64,000 nt of DNA. It comes from Halioxenophilus sp033283405. Its GTDB lineage: Bacteria > Pseudomonadota > Gammaproteobacteria > Pseudomonadales > Cellvibrionaceae. The notes beneath the pieces are model-generated. The model saw only the letters and a list, made by a program, of their open reading frames with translations. It had not been told where the DNA came from and searched no databases. Each line of letters opens with the position of its first letter. Within the stretch, counting starts at the first letter, position 1. Where the stretch lies: NCBI RefSeq assembly GCF_033283405.1, contig NZ_JAWMQR010000013.1, positions 62,001-126,000 on the forward strand. Reading direction: 5' to 3'. This document shows positions 1 through 8,622 of the stretch, piece by piece. The translations under genes and the position numbers were made by a program.

Positions 1-1218
1 GCCGCCAGCACCCAGGGCTGGGCCTGTCTGCCGGAGCTGCCATTTGTCGGTTCCTTCAATGGCCCCACCGAAGGTGCCGATTGGGCGGTGCAGTGGCTGG
101 TGGAAGGTGGTGAATTAACCCAGGAGAGCTACGTTAACCTGATCCCCACCGCCCAGGGTGGTACCCACGTTAACGGCCTGCGCACCGGTCTCTTGGAAGC
201 GCTGCGCGAGTTCTGTGAATTCCGCAACCTGCTGCCGCGCGGGGTGAAGCTGGCACCGGAGGATATCTGGTCCAACTGCTGTTTCGTACTCAGCTCCAAA
301 ATGGCCGACCCGCAATTTTCCGGTCAGACCAAAGAGCGGTTATCCTCGCGCGAGGCGGCGGCGTTTATCTCCGGCGTCGCCAAGGATGCCTTCAGCTTGT
401 GGCTCAACCAGCACACCGGCGATGGCGAGAAGCTCGCCGAGCACTGTATCAGCAACGCTCAGGCGCGGGTTCGCTCCAGTAAAAAGGTGGCTCGTAAAAA
501 GATCACCCAGGGGCCGGCGCTGCCCGGCAAATTGGCCGATTGTGCCAGTGGCGACACCACCCGCAGCGAGCTGTTTTTGGTGGAGGGTGACTCCGCCGGC
601 GGCTCGGCCAAGCAGGCCCGGGATCGGGAATTCCAGGCGATCATGCCCCTGCGCGGAAAAATTCTGAACACCTGGGAGGTCGACAGCGGCGAGATTCTGG
701 CCAGCCAGGAGGTGCACGACATCTCCGTGGCGCTGGGGGTCGACCCGGGCAGCGACAACCTGGAGGGTCTGCGCTACGCCAAGGTGTGTGTCCTGGCCGA
801 CGCCGACTCCGACGGCCTGCACATCGCCACACTGCTGTGCGCGCTCTTCCTGCGTCACTTCAAGCCGTTGGTGGAAGCCGGCCATATCTACATCGCCATG
901 CCGCCACTCTATCGCATTGATGTGGGCCAGGAGGTCTACTACGCGCTGGATGAGTCGGAGAAAAACGGCATTTTAGAGCGCATCTCCGCCGAGAAGAAAA
1001 AGAGTAAACCCAACGTGCAGCGCTTTAAAGGTTTGGGTGAGATGAACCCACTGCAGCTGCGTGAAACCACCATGGCGCCCGACACCCGCAAGCTGGTTAA
1101 GCTGACTATCGACAACGAGCAGGAGGCGCTCAGTATTATGGATATGCTGCTCGCCAAAAAACGCGCCGCCGACCGCAAGCAGTGGCTGGAGAGCAAGGGC
1201 GATCTGGCTGAGGTGTAA
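1..1218 (+). CDS. parE: DNA topoisomerase IV subunit B (3' part)
   Basis: This is the C-terminal 405 residues of ParE, the ATPase/TOPRIM subunit of topoisomerase IV, which decatenates daughter chromosomes together with ParC. The frame is open from base 1, so the gene starts outside the window; ParE is usually about 630 residues. The TOPRIM signature LFLVEGDSAGGSAKQ lies near 570-615, and the metal-binding DADSDG motif near 798-815. The conserved RFKGLGEMNP segment follows near 1020-1050. The partner gene parC lies 11.7 kb downstream on the same strand, so the two are not adjacent here. It converges on the MocR-type gene with only 10 bp between stop codons. Confidence 0.97.
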   Translation, partial: AASTQGWACLPELPFVGSFNGPTEGADWAVQWLVEGGELTQESYVNLIPTAQGGTHVNGLRTGLLEALREFCEFRNLLPRGVKLAPEDIWSNCCFVLSSKMADPQFSGQTKERLSSREAAAFISGVAKDAFSLWLNQHTGDGEKLAEHCISNAQARVRSSKKVARKKITQGPALPGKLADCASGDTTRSELFLVEGDSAGGSAKQARDREFQAIMPLRGKILNTWEVDSGEILASQEVHDISVALGVDPGSDNLEGLRYAKVCVLADADSDGLHIATLLCALFLRHFKPLVEAGHIYIAMPPLYRIDVGQEVYYALDESEKNGILERISAEKKKSKPNVQRFKGLGEMNPLQLRETTMAPDTRKLVKLTIDNEQEALSIMDMLLAKKRAADRKQWLESKGDLAEV

Positions 1219-1228
1219 ACCGCCGGAA

Positions 1229-2593
1229 TCAGCTCGCCAATTCGCAGTTAAGATTGGCGAGAAACTCAGCAAACTGGCGCAGTTCCTGGGCGATGGTCTC
1301 ATCTATAGGCAGCGAGAGATTCGCGGAGATACCGGAGTCGAGGAAATGGAAAAAGGGGTGCTCGATACTGAATAGTTTCGGCCAGCGCGTTTTGCACTCC
1401 TTTTCCAGTTGGTGATCAAATGCAATATCGCTGCGTCTTAAAAAACGGTTAAAGCCGCCACTGCGGCCGGTTAAGCCTTGGCAGGCCGCAAGGCACGGCT
1501 GCATAAGTGATTCAAACAGTTGCACCCGCTCCTTCAGGGCGCCACACAATTTACGCAGGTGTGGTAAATGGCTGCCCTGATCCAGAAATTCTGCCAATAC
1601 CAATTGCGGTAACTGGTCCACCGCACAGGTGCTAACACTTTTTAAATCTTCAAACTGTTGCAGCCTTTGGCGATCCGCGAAAATCCAGCCCACCTGAATG
1701 CCGGGCGCAAAACTGTGAGTGGCCGCGCTCAGATAAATAACCCGTTTCTCCTCGTCCAATGCTTTTAGTGGTAGCGGCCGTGAATTTTCGAAATGGAGGT
1801 CGCCACTGGAGTCATCTTCGATAATCGTTAAATCGTATTGCCCGGCGATTTTAAGTAGCGAACGTTTACCTGCCAGTGAGATGAGATCACTGGTGGGGCA
1901 GTGGAAGTTGCAAGCCAACAGCAAGGTTTTCAGCTCGCGCTGTTCAGCCAGTATTTGTTCCAGGTTGGCTAAAAATTGTTTTTCATCGTGGTTGCTGGTG
2001 ATGTATACCGGCTGCAATTTTAGTGCGTCACAGACTGCCTGATAGACGGGCGAGGTTGGGTGTTGCAATAAAACTTTTTCTCTCGGGGCGGTGAGGCTGC
2101 GCAGCACCACAGAGAGGGCCTCTATTAAACCGTGGGTGATCAGTACCTCTTCTGCCGTGGTGTAGCAACCAATCTCTGCGGCTCTGGTAATCAACTGGCG
2201 TACCAGGCGAGGATTATTATTGCGGGGTGAGAAGGTGTGCAGGTTGGGGTAGCGGCGAATCATGGTGGCGGTGAGTTTGCGTAGCCGCTCTTTGGGGTAG
2301 AGGTCGCCGTCGGGCCACCAATGGTAACCGGATTCGCGATCAGCGAAATGGGGGTCGGCATATCGTAAGCGGCTGGGCTGTTCGTTTCGAACAAAATAGC
2401 CTGAGCGCGCTTTTGGCTCGATTAAACCCTGCTCTTCCAAAATAGTCAGTGCGGTGGTTACCGTTGCCAGGCTTAGCTGCTGTTGCCGCATGAGCTCTCT
2501 TACCGAGGGCAGCTTTGCTCCGGGTGCCAGGCCTCCGCTTTGAATTGCCCGTGTCAGCTCGTTCACTAACTTTTCATATTTGGTCGATGCCAT
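1229..2593 (-). CDS. MocR-type GntR regulator with degenerate PLP domain
   Basis: This 454-residue protein has a GntR winged-helix N-terminus (about 1-70, with KLPSVRELMRQQQLS and a GLIEPKARSGYFV wing) followed by a fold-type I aminotransferase-like domain, the MocR/PdxR architecture. Such proteins normally bind PLP through a lysine in a SFSK-like motif just before APG. Here the aligned stretch is SAATHSFAPG, with His293 in place of the lysine. The NPTG-like motif reads HCPTSD and the usual EDDY reads EDDSS, so three cofactor contacts look lost. It is probably a transcription factor whose effector domain no longer makes a Schiff base. Targets are unknown; the divergent globin gene is a candidate. 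The start is ATG with a weak ribosome site. Confidence 0.88.
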   Translation of the reverse strand: MASTKYEKLVNELTRAIQSGGLAPGAKLPSVRELMRQQQLSLATVTTALTILEEQGLIEPKARSGYFVRNEQPSRLRYADPHFADRESGYHWWPDGDLYPKERLRKLTATMIRRYPNLHTFSPRNNNPRLVRQLITRAAEIGCYTTAEEVLITHGLIEALSVVLRSLTAPREKVLLQHPTSPVYQAVCDALKLQPVYITSNHDEKQFLANLEQILAEQRELKTLLLACNFHCPTSDLISLAGKRSLLKIAGQYDLTIIEDDSSGDLHFENSRPLPLKALDEEKRVIYLSAATHSFAPGIQVGWIFADRQRLQQFEDLKSVSTCAVDQLPQLVLAEFLDQGSHLPHLRKLCGALKERVQLFESLMQPCLAACQGLTGRSGGFNRFLRRSDIAFDHQLEKECKTRWPKLFSIEHPFFHFLDSGISANLSLPIDETIAQELRQFAEFLANLNCELAS

Positions 2594-2835
2594 GGCTGTC
2601 TCAAAGCTAAAGCGCGATAGTGCGCCCGGGTGTATCTATCCGTTTTGCCGCAATCTGTATCTGTAGGTGGGTAAAAAAATATGCGAGAGTATGTACCAAA
2701 ATGGCGTAAATAGTCACTATCTCTGTAAGGATTTAATAGGGGGTGGGTTCTGTTAGTTTTCGGTTAAATCTTTATAATGAGGCCGCCGGCATTTACCCCC
2801 AGCCAAAAGCCACTGCAACCAGAAGCCAAACCCGA

Positions 2836-3339
2836 ATGACACTCGCTGAAAATCAACACCCAGGTAGTGCGCCGCCAAGCCCTAGACAGGTCCAGGACGC
2901 GGAACAGTGGCTTGCCAATTTAAGCCCGGCGGCGGCTGGGCACCTGGTGCAGGTTTGGCGTGCCAGTCAGGACTTGGATGCAAAATTCAGCGAAGTTTTC
3001 TATCAACGTTTGTTTCAAGCCCACCCCGAGTTGGTGAACCTGTTTCCCGGGGATATGCAGCAGCAACAGCAGCGGCTTACCAATACGCTTTCTGAAGCCA
3101 TTGAATTGGTGCCCGAACCCGATCGGCTTATTTTATTGCTGCGCGCCGCCGGAGTTAGGCACCACCACTACCAGGTTCAACAGAACCATTTTCAATTGAT
3201 GGGGCCGATATTGGTTGAAACCTTTAAGCAATTTTTAGGTACTGCATTTAGCCCTAAGCAGGAAGCGGAGTGGCTGCAGTTTTTTACCAGTATGGCGGTC
3301 GTTATGCGTAGTGCCATGGCTCAAGCAGCCGATGAGTAA
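2836..3339 (+). CDS. Bacterial globin (haemoglobin-like)
   Basis: A single-domain globin of about 167 residues related to the haem domain of flavohaemoglobins and Vitreoscilla-type haemoglobins. Helix signatures FYQRLFQAHPELVNLF (B-C-D region) and GVRHHHYQVQQNHFQLMG (around the proximal histidine F8) are visible. The C-terminal helix is EWLQFFTSMAVVMRSAM. There is no reductase domain. It could bind O2 or NO. I chose ATG 2836 because the globin-like sequence begins soon after it. A GTG at 2743 in the same frame would add 31 residues with no globin similarity, but it does have a purine-rich stretch upstream, so the start is not settled. It is divergent from the MocR-type gene. Confidence 0.82.
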   Translation: MTLAENQHPGSAPPSPRQVQDAEQWLANLSPAAAGHLVQVWRASQDLDAKFSEVFYQRLFQAHPELVNLFPGDMQQQQQRLTNTLSEAIELVPEPDRLILLLRAAGVRHHHYQVQQNHFQLMGPILVETFKQFLGTAFSPKQEAEWLQFFTSMAVVMRSAMAQAADE

Positions 3340-3391
3340 TCGGTATTCAAAATTTAGTAGTGCCCCTCGTTGTTTAATCTGGAGTGTATAG

Positions 3392-3423
3392 TCAACTCTG
3401 CTGCCATTGGCAGGGGAGTTGAT
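3392..3423. other. Imperfect hairpin in a gene-free stretch
   Basis: In the 413-bp gap after the globin gene, TCAACTC pairs with GAGTTGA and an inner CTGCC pairs with GGCAG around an ATT loop. No good T-run follows, so it is a weak terminator candidate for the globin gene. I see nothing else interpretable in 3340-3752. Confidence 0.35.
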
Positions 3424-3752
3424 TGGATTTCTATCATAGAGTGCCCGCTCTGAGCACCTTCTAATTTTTGTTCTATAACCTGCCTTCACCAATAGGTAGT
3501 GCTTTCCGTTAATGCTTTTTAATTTCCTGCCTCCTATGCTGGCGGTTGCTCCGTGGAAAAGATTTGCCGTCTCTGGCAGTTATTAATTTGCTGTATTTAT
3601 TAAAACGCTCTCTGTCTGTATCTACTGGCGTTCATCGCTCATCCGTAATATTGCGTTCAGGCCGATGAAGCAGGTTGGTAGATAAAGTTCTTGCTTGGCC
3701 GAACATTCATTCATCTTTTTGACAAACAATAAACAAAGTTAGGGACTACGTT

Positions 3753-4409
3753 GTGAAATTTTTATTTGCAAACCAAAAACAAATCGCTCGCTCAACCTTG
3801 CAAAAAATTACTTTGGCGGCTGTTGCCATCTCCTGTCTGACGGCAGCGAATAGCCAAGCAAAAGAGATGTTCCCCAAAGGGCAGCCTTTTTTGCAAATAC
3901 AATCTGAAATAGCGGATGTGGAAGCGCAGTTGCAGGATGCTGTTGCAACGCTGCAGGGGCAGATCGACAGTGCCAATTTGTTGATTGCCGATTTGACCGC
4001 CGCCACAGAGGATAACGCTCAAGAAATTGGTGATCTGCAATCATATATTGCTGTGCTGCAAGAGCAGCTCGATCTGTTGCAAGGAAATTTGGCCACCAGT
4101 TGTGGTCAGGGGTACTTTATTCAAGAGATCACAGCAGATGGCACGCCGGTCTGTGCTAAAGACATGGGTAATGGTTACATTACTTTCAAAGAGGAGGTCG
4201 TGGCGCCTGGTATTCCGTTTGTGCCGGTAACCTTCAAGTGCACCAGCTCACACCCTCGTATTATTGCCGGTGGTTATGTTGAGACGATCACTAATTCGGT
4301 TGTTGGTAGTGTGCCGGTAACCGGAACCGACGATGGTATCGATGGCCAAAAATTTCTGCTTAATGGTATTGGTGCGATGGTGCTGACCGTCACCTGTTCA
4401 ACCAATTAA
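3753..4409 (+). CDS. Secreted coiled-coil protein, function unknown
   Basis: A 218-residue exported protein. The GTG start has AGGGAC upstream. Residues 1-36 form a signal peptide (hydrophobic ITLAAVAISCLTAANS, ending near SQA-KE). Residues 45-110 are a heptad-rich coiled coil (repeated IADVEAQLQDAV and DLQSYIAVLQEQLDLLQ patterns). Next comes the segment C-x2-GYFIQEITADGTPVC, a two-cysteine motif with the DGTPVC ending often seen in bacterial surface proteins that carry stalks or collagen-like repeats. The last 70 residues look like a small beta-rich head. It sits alone between gene-poor stretches and is followed by a terminator. I do not recognise a named family; a surface or cell-envelope role is inferred. 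Confidence 0.7.
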   Translation: MKFLFANQKQIARSTLQKITLAAVAISCLTAANSQAKEMFPKGQPFLQIQSEIADVEAQLQDAVATLQGQIDSANLLIADLTAATEDNAQEIGDLQSYIAVLQEQLDLLQGNLATSCGQGYFIQEITADGTPVCAKDMGNGYITFKEEVVAPGIPFVPVTFKCTSSHPRIIAGGYVETITNSVVGSVPVTGTDDGIDGQKFLLNGIGAMVLTVTCSTN

Positions 4410-4429
4410 TTTCCTCACAATTTCTATTT

Positions 4430-4469
4430 TCGCCCCTGCTTCTGTTAAGCCAGGGGCGATGGTATTTTT
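4430..4469 (+). terminator. Rho-independent terminator
   Basis: CGCCCCTG pairs with CAGGGGCG, with an inner CTT/AAG pairing, and TTTTT follows a few bases later. It lies 20 bp after the stop of the secreted coiled-coil gene. Confidence 0.7.
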
Positions 4470-4601
4470 GTGCGGCTTGATTTTGGCTTTTATCAGTCCA
4501 TTGTCTATACGGTCATTAGTCTATACAGTTAGTCGGCTTGATAAAAAAATAGCTTATTCAATAAATCGTTTGTTCAGTCAATCGATGGAGGCAGTAAATC
4601 T

Positions 4602-5345
4602 ATGAATTGCTGCACTATAAAAATCGTCGGCTCCTACCTTTCGCCTTACGTGAGAAAAGTATTGGTCTGTTTGGAAGAAAAGGGCGTTGCCTATGAGGTG
4701 GATCCCATTGTTCCATTTTATGGCAATGATCAATTTAAGCAGATCAGCCCGCTGCGCCGAATACCGGTTTTGATTGACGATAACGGTGCAATTTCTGACT
4801 CTTCGGTAATCTGCGAGTACCTGGAAGAGTGCTATCCAACACCGGCGTTATTGCCCGGCGACCCAGCAGCGCGGGCAAAGGTGCGCTGGTTGGAGGAGTA
4901 TGCCGATAGCCACATGGGTGATGTCTTTATCTGGCGGATGTATAACGAGGTGATTATTAAAAAATACGTTTGGCTGCAGGAGCCCAACCTGGAGGTTTTA
5001 AGTCATGCCAAAAATAAGGAAGCACCAGAAATATTGGATTATTTGGAGTCGGTAGTTCCCGCGGCGGGCTTTATTTTTGGTCAGCTTACTATCGCGGATA
5101 TCGCGCTGGCCTGCTTTTTCCGCAATGCGCTGTTTGCCGGCTTTCAGATTGATGCCAAGCGTTGGCCAAAGGTTCAGCAGTTGGTTTCGACGCTATTGCA
5201 GCGGCCGAGCTTTACCAAGTTGCAACGTTGGGAGGATCTCAGTTTAAAAACCCCTATTGCCGCTCATCACCAAGCGTTAAAGTCGGCGGGAGCGCCCATC
5301 AGCAACGATAGTTATGGCGGCCCTACACCCATTCGCGCAAATTAA
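4602..5345 (+). CDS. Glutathione S-transferase family protein
   Basis: A 247-residue protein with a thioredoxin-fold GST N-terminal domain (about 5-85) and an alpha-helical C-terminal domain. The N-domain shows SYLSPYVRKVLVCLEEK, the cis-proline segment RRIPVLIDDNG, and the glutathione-binding SDSSVICEYLEE motif. The C-domain has the conserved N-capping box as LTIADIALA. A clear GGAGG lies upstream of ATG 4602. It probably conjugates or reduces electrophilic substrates with glutathione in the cytoplasm; the substrate cannot be inferred. The C-terminal 25 residues are an unstructured extension beyond the usual domain. It is monocistronic as far as can be seen. Confidence 0.93.
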   Translation: MNCCTIKIVGSYLSPYVRKVLVCLEEKGVAYEVDPIVPFYGNDQFKQISPLRRIPVLIDDNGAISDSSVICEYLEECYPTPALLPGDPAARAKVRWLEEYADSHMGDVFIWRMYNEVIIKKYVWLQEPNLEVLSHAKNKEAPEILDYLESVVPAAGFIFGQLTIADIALACFFRNALFAGFQIDAKRWPKVQQLVSTLLQRPSFTKLQRWEDLSLKTPIAAHHQALKSAGAPISNDSYGGPTPIRAN

Positions 5346-5754
5346 AACCTGAACTCAATCCGCAGATTCAATTTTCCGCCTAAGGGTGCGGTTGCTAGGC
5401 TCTGTGCTATTGGGAGGCGTGGGTGCTGCATGACTACTTTTCTATCGGTATCCTCTTGCCGCCCGTTGGCTCACCAGGCCTGCGATTTTCATAGGGTTAT
5501 GCGTCGTCCTGTTGGTCACACGCCTGAGCCTGCACTCACTACGCTCTTGCGATCAATAAATTGGCTGGCGGCAGGATGCCGGCGTTGCGGCGGCCGCGAG
5601 GTGAGTTTGGCGAGGGCTGGTTGCGGCAGTGGCAATGGCACAGCATAATTCGGCCCAGTCTGGCGGATTCAGCCGCTGCCGGGGTGTGTCATTGCCACGG
5701 TGTGCGGGCCAACAGAGCGCCAAATCCCTTTTCAACGCCTATCAGTGACTAGCT
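5346..5754. other. 409-bp stretch without a supported gene
   Basis: No open frame here has a recognisable protein. The one structural feature is a 9-bp inverted repeat, GTGGCAATG at 5629-5637 and CATTGCCAC at 5690-5698. The short frames inside look like chance reading of GC-rich DNA. Confidence 0.5.
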
Positions 5755-6402
5755 ATGCTTAAATATCGAGTGATCCCGGTAACCCCCTACCAACAGAACT
5801 GCAGCCTGGTCTGGTGCGATCAAACCCTGCAGGCGGCGGTGATCGACCCGGGTGGCGACCTGGATCGCATTCACAGTGCCATTGAGCAGGCCGGGGTGAC
5901 GCCGGTGGCCATCTGGCTGACCCACGGCCACCTCGATCATGTGGGCGGCACGCCGCAGCTGGCCAGTGAGCTCTCGCTGCCGATTATCGGCCCCCACAAA
6001 GAGGATGACTTCTGGCTGGCTTCGGTACCCGATCAAGCCAAAATGATGGGCTTTCCCACTGTGGTGCCGTTTCAGCCAACACGTTGGCTGGACGATGGCG
6101 ATACCCTGACTCTGGGCGAGCTGACCTTTCAGGTGATCCACTGCCCCGGCCACACCCCTGGCCATGTGGTGCTGTTCGAGCCCCAGAGCAAGCTGGCCTT
6201 TGTCGGCGACGTGCTCTTTGCCGGCTCCATTGGCCGCACCGATTTCCCGCGCGGCAACTATGACGACCTGGTGCACTCCATCCGAGGCAAGCTCTGGCCC
6301 CTAGGTGAAGAGGTCCAGTTTGTGCCCGGGCATGGGCCTATGTCGACCTTCGGCCAGGAGAAGCGCAGCAACCCCTTTGTCGCCGATAAAAACTTTGGCT
6401 GA
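5755..6402 (+). CDS. MBL-fold hydrolase, YcbL/GloB-like
   Basis: A 215-residue metallo-beta-lactamase-fold protein resembling the glyoxalase II-like YcbL family. The metal-binding signature THGHLDHVGG is at about residues 59-68, with the further ligands HCPGHTPGH (about 127-135), GDVLFAGSIGRTDF (about 150-163) and GHGP near the C-terminus. This ligand set is typical of thioester (S-lactoylglutathione-like) hydrolases, but the substrate is not shown by sequence. It is shorter than classical GloB (about 250 residues), which agrees with the YcbL subgroup. It is followed after 6 bp by the YgjP-like gene, so the two are probably co-transcribed. Confidence 0.93.
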   Translation: MLKYRVIPVTPYQQNCSLVWCDQTLQAAVIDPGGDLDRIHSAIEQAGVTPVAIWLTHGHLDHVGGTPQLASELSLPIIGPHKEDDFWLASVPDQAKMMGFPTVVPFQPTRWLDDGDTLTLGELTFQVIHCPGHTPGHVVLFEPQSKLAFVGDVLFAGSIGRTDFPRGNYDDLVHSIRGKLWPLGEEVQFVPGHGPMSTFGQEKRSNPFVADKNFG

Positions 6403-6408
6403 TCGCCT

Positions 6409-7122
6409 GTGCTGAAGCGCAAACCCCTGACCTTCGACTTCGACTACTCGCTGCACCGCTCCCCCCGACGCCGCACCCTGGAGATTCAGGTGCGCGGCGC
6501 CGAGGTGCGGGTGCGGGCGCCGACCCGTGTCAGCCAGCAGCAGATTGATCGCTTTCTCTGGGAACGACGCCACTGGGTGCAGGAGAAGTTAGCCGCGCAT
6601 CAGCAGCAGTTGCTGGCCTTTCCGCCCCGGCAGTTTGTTAATGGCGCCACTTGGTGGTGGTTGGGTGAGCCGCTGACGCTGGTGCTGGCGGCAGGCGGTC
6701 GCGGCCGCGTGCAACGGCGTGACGAGCAACTACTGGTGTTGCTCTCCGCCCGTCAGTCTGCCGATGCGCCGGCTGCCCTGGAGCGGCTGCTGAGCGACTG
6801 GTACAAGGCCCAGGCACAACAGATACTGGCCGAGAAGTCAGCCGCTTTGGCGGCTCGGCTGGGGCTACAATTCAGTGCCGTGCGGCTGCGTAAAACCCGC
6901 AGTCGTTGGGGGCACTGCACCAGCCAGGGGGTACTGCAGTACAACTGGCTGATCGTGCAGGCACCGGAATCGGTGGTCGACTACCTGGTAGCCCACGAGG
7001 TCTGCCATCTGCGTCACTTCAACCACAGCCGTGCTTTTTGGGATCTGGTGGCGGAGGTGTGCCCCGACTACGCCCGGCAGCGGCAGTGGTTAAAAGAGAA
7101 TGGCGCAGGGCTCTGGTTCTAG
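6409..7122 (+). CDS. YgjP-like zinc metallopeptidase domain protein
   Basis: A 237-residue protein of the YgjP/DUF45 family (M48-related gluzincin). The zinc motif appears as VAHEVCHLRHFNHSRAFWD at about residues 195-213, an HExxH with a downstream conserved His. The preceding KTRSRWGHCTSQG motif is characteristic of the family. The N-terminal half is a small beta domain (RSPRRRTLEIQVRGAEVRVRAP). The start is GTG at 6409, 6 bp after the stop of the MBL gene, with a poor ribosome site, which suggests translational coupling. The physiological substrate is unknown. Confidence 0.9.
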   Translation: MLKRKPLTFDFDYSLHRSPRRRTLEIQVRGAEVRVRAPTRVSQQQIDRFLWERRHWVQEKLAAHQQQLLAFPPRQFVNGATWWWLGEPLTLVLAAGGRGRVQRRDEQLLVLLSARQSADAPAALERLLSDWYKAQAQQILAEKSAALAARLGLQFSAVRLRKTRSRWGHCTSQGVLQYNWLIVQAPESVVDYLVAHEVCHLRHFNHSRAFWDLVAEVCPDYARQRQWLKENGAGLWF

Positions 7123-7208
7123 CGCTATTAGCGGTATGCTTGCCGCCGCCAACCATGGCTAACGGCCCAAGGCCAAACACCATTTTTACTGGATACAAGA
7201 GATAAACA

Positions 7209-7580
7209 ATGACAGCGCTCGGTGACGACCTCGATAAAAACTACGACCAATTTCTAATCGATGCCCTGGCCACCGGCTGCGTTTGGGGGTTGGAGGGGCC
7301 CGAGGGGTGGGCGCTGTGTGATTCCGAATCCTACCCCAATAGCCAGGTGATGCCCTTCTGGTCACAACCGGAGTATGCCGAGTGCCATCGGCTGGATGAG
7401 TGGCAGGTGTATGAGGTGGTGGCGGTGAGCACCGAGGAGTTTCTTGACGACTGGCTGCCCGGTATGCACGACGACCAGTTTCTGGTGGGGGTTAATTGGA
7501 ACGAGGAGCTGGCCGGTGTCGAGGTGGAGCCTCTAGACCTGCTGGAAGATTTTGATAACGCTTTGGAAGACCAGTCCTAA
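7209..7580 (+). CDS. DUF2750 domain protein
   Basis: A 123-residue acidic protein matching DUF2750 over nearly its full length. The conserved segments GCVWGLEGPEGWALC, VMPFWSQPEYA, FLDDWLPGMHDDQFLVGVNWN and VEVEPLDLLEDF are visible. The family has no assigned biochemical function; members are small, cytoplasmic and widespread in gammaproteobacteria. It lies 86 bp after the metallopeptidase gene and converges on the thioredoxin-like gene with 9 bp between the two stops. Confidence 0.88.
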   Translation: MTALGDDLDKNYDQFLIDALATGCVWGLEGPEGWALCDSESYPNSQVMPFWSQPEYAECHRLDEWQVYEVVAVSTEEFLDDWLPGMHDDQFLVGVNWNEELAGVEVEPLDLLEDFDNALEDQS

Positions 7581-7589
7581 AAATCCGCC

Positions 7590-8078
7590 CTAGAACTGCA
7601 GTGCGGTTTTAATGGCTTCGATCACCTGATCGTTGCTGGTGCCGCGCTGGCGTATGTAGAGGATGTTTTTCTCTTCATCCATCACAAACAGCCCCGGAGT
7701 GCCCACCACGCCATAGCGCTGTGCCACCGGTTCTGCCTGCAGCAGTAACTTCAGATGCAGCCCCCTGTTTGCCAGATAGGCTTGCGGGTCGGCGTCCTCC
7801 CACACATTTAGGGCGTAGAAGCGCACCGGTTTGCCGGCCAGTGTTGCCCTTAACTGCTCAAGCTTGGGCATTAAGTCCCGGCAGTAGGGGCACCAGGTTG
7901 CCCAGAAGATCAACACCACCTTCTCATCTTCGGAATCGGCATAGAGCGAGATACGATCACCGGCACCGGTGGTGAGTATCCAATCGGGTGCTTTTTCGCC
8001 CGTCTGCGGTGGCATGGCGGCGCGCGCAGAGAGAGAGAAGATCAATAGGACGAATACGATGGCGGCTAAGGGTTTCAT
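7590..8078 (-). CDS. TlpA-like exported thioredoxin-fold protein
   Basis: A 162-residue protein with a signal peptide (AIVFVLLIFSLSARA, cleavage near residue 20) and a TlpA/ResA-like thioredoxin domain. The redox motif WATWCPYCRDLMPKL is at about 54-68, and the cis-proline segment VVGTPGLFVMDE at about 123-134. Likely role: periplasmic thiol reduction, for example of apocytochrome c or another cysteine protein. The gene upstream on the same strand, 114 bp away, encodes a small cytochrome c, which fits a cytochrome-related role but does not prove it. Confidence 0.9.
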   Translation of the reverse strand: MKPLAAIVFVLLIFSLSARAAMPPQTGEKAPDWILTTGAGDRISLYADSEDEKVVLIFWATWCPYCRDLMPKLEQLRATLAGKPVRFYALNVWEDADPQAYLANRGLHLKLLLQAEPVAQRYGVVGTPGLFVMDEEKNILYIRQRGTSNDQVIEAIKTALQF

Positions 8079-8123
8079 TGCAGACTGGTCGTAACAGGCT
8101 CAAGCTGGGGACGCTGGTTTCGA

Positions 8124-8161
8124 CTGCCCGGGCTGGGGATGGTTCCCAGAGCCCCGGGCAG
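8124..8161. other. Strong intercistronic hairpin
   Basis: CTGCCCGGG (8124-8132) pairs with CCCGGGCAG (8153-8161), and an inner GGGGA/TTCCC pairing extends the stem. It lies between the cytochrome c and thioredoxin-like genes on the minus strand. No T-run follows on either strand, so it is more likely an mRNA-stabilising or processing structure than a simple terminator. Confidence 0.5.
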
Positions 8162-8192
8162 CCGGCTATGCGGCGGGGTAACCGAGGATCAA

Positions 8193-8504
8193 TTACTTCT
8201 GGCTGGCGAAGTAGGCAGCCAGGTTGTTGATGTCGTCGTCGGAGAGGGTTTTGGCCATGGGGCTCATCACCGCCGACATACCGCCCTGGCGCTGGCCATC
8301 GCGATAGGCCTTGAGGGCGCCCACCAGGTAGGGTTCGTTCTGCCCGGCCAGATTGGGGTACATGGGGGCGATGGCCTTGCCTTCCATACCGTGGCAACTG
8401 GCACACACGGCAGCTTTGGCTTTACCGGCGGCCGGGTCGCCACCGGCCATAACGCCGCTGGCGGCAAACAACATCAAACTGGCACTGATTGCTAATTTTT
8501 TCAT
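8193..8504 (-). CDS. Small class I cytochrome c (c553-like)
   Basis: A 103-residue periplasmic monohaem cytochrome. The signal peptide is residues 1-20 (ISASLMLFAASGVMA). The haem-attachment motif CASCH is near residue 35, the conserved NLAGQ segment near 52, and the axial methionine is probably in the MSPMAKTLSDDDI stretch near 80-92. The C-terminal helix NNLAAYFASQ is typical of the c553/c4-like group. The start has AGGA upstream (AGGAACTCCGT-ATG). Likely an electron shuttle to a terminal oxidase or reductase. Confidence 0.93.
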   Translation of the reverse strand: MKKLAISASLMLFAASGVMAGGDPAAGKAKAAVCASCHGMEGKAIAPMYPNLAGQNEPYLVGALKAYRDGQRQGGMSAVMSPMAKTLSDDDINNLAAYFASQK

Positions 8505-8622
8505 ACGGAGTTCCTAATTCACGGTGGTCTAACAGCGATTAATGTAACTGGTCTCAGGTGCGGGCACCTGCACTTGTCACTCTGGTGGTTGTAAGTCTGG
8601 TGGTTGTAAGTCTGGGCCCGGC

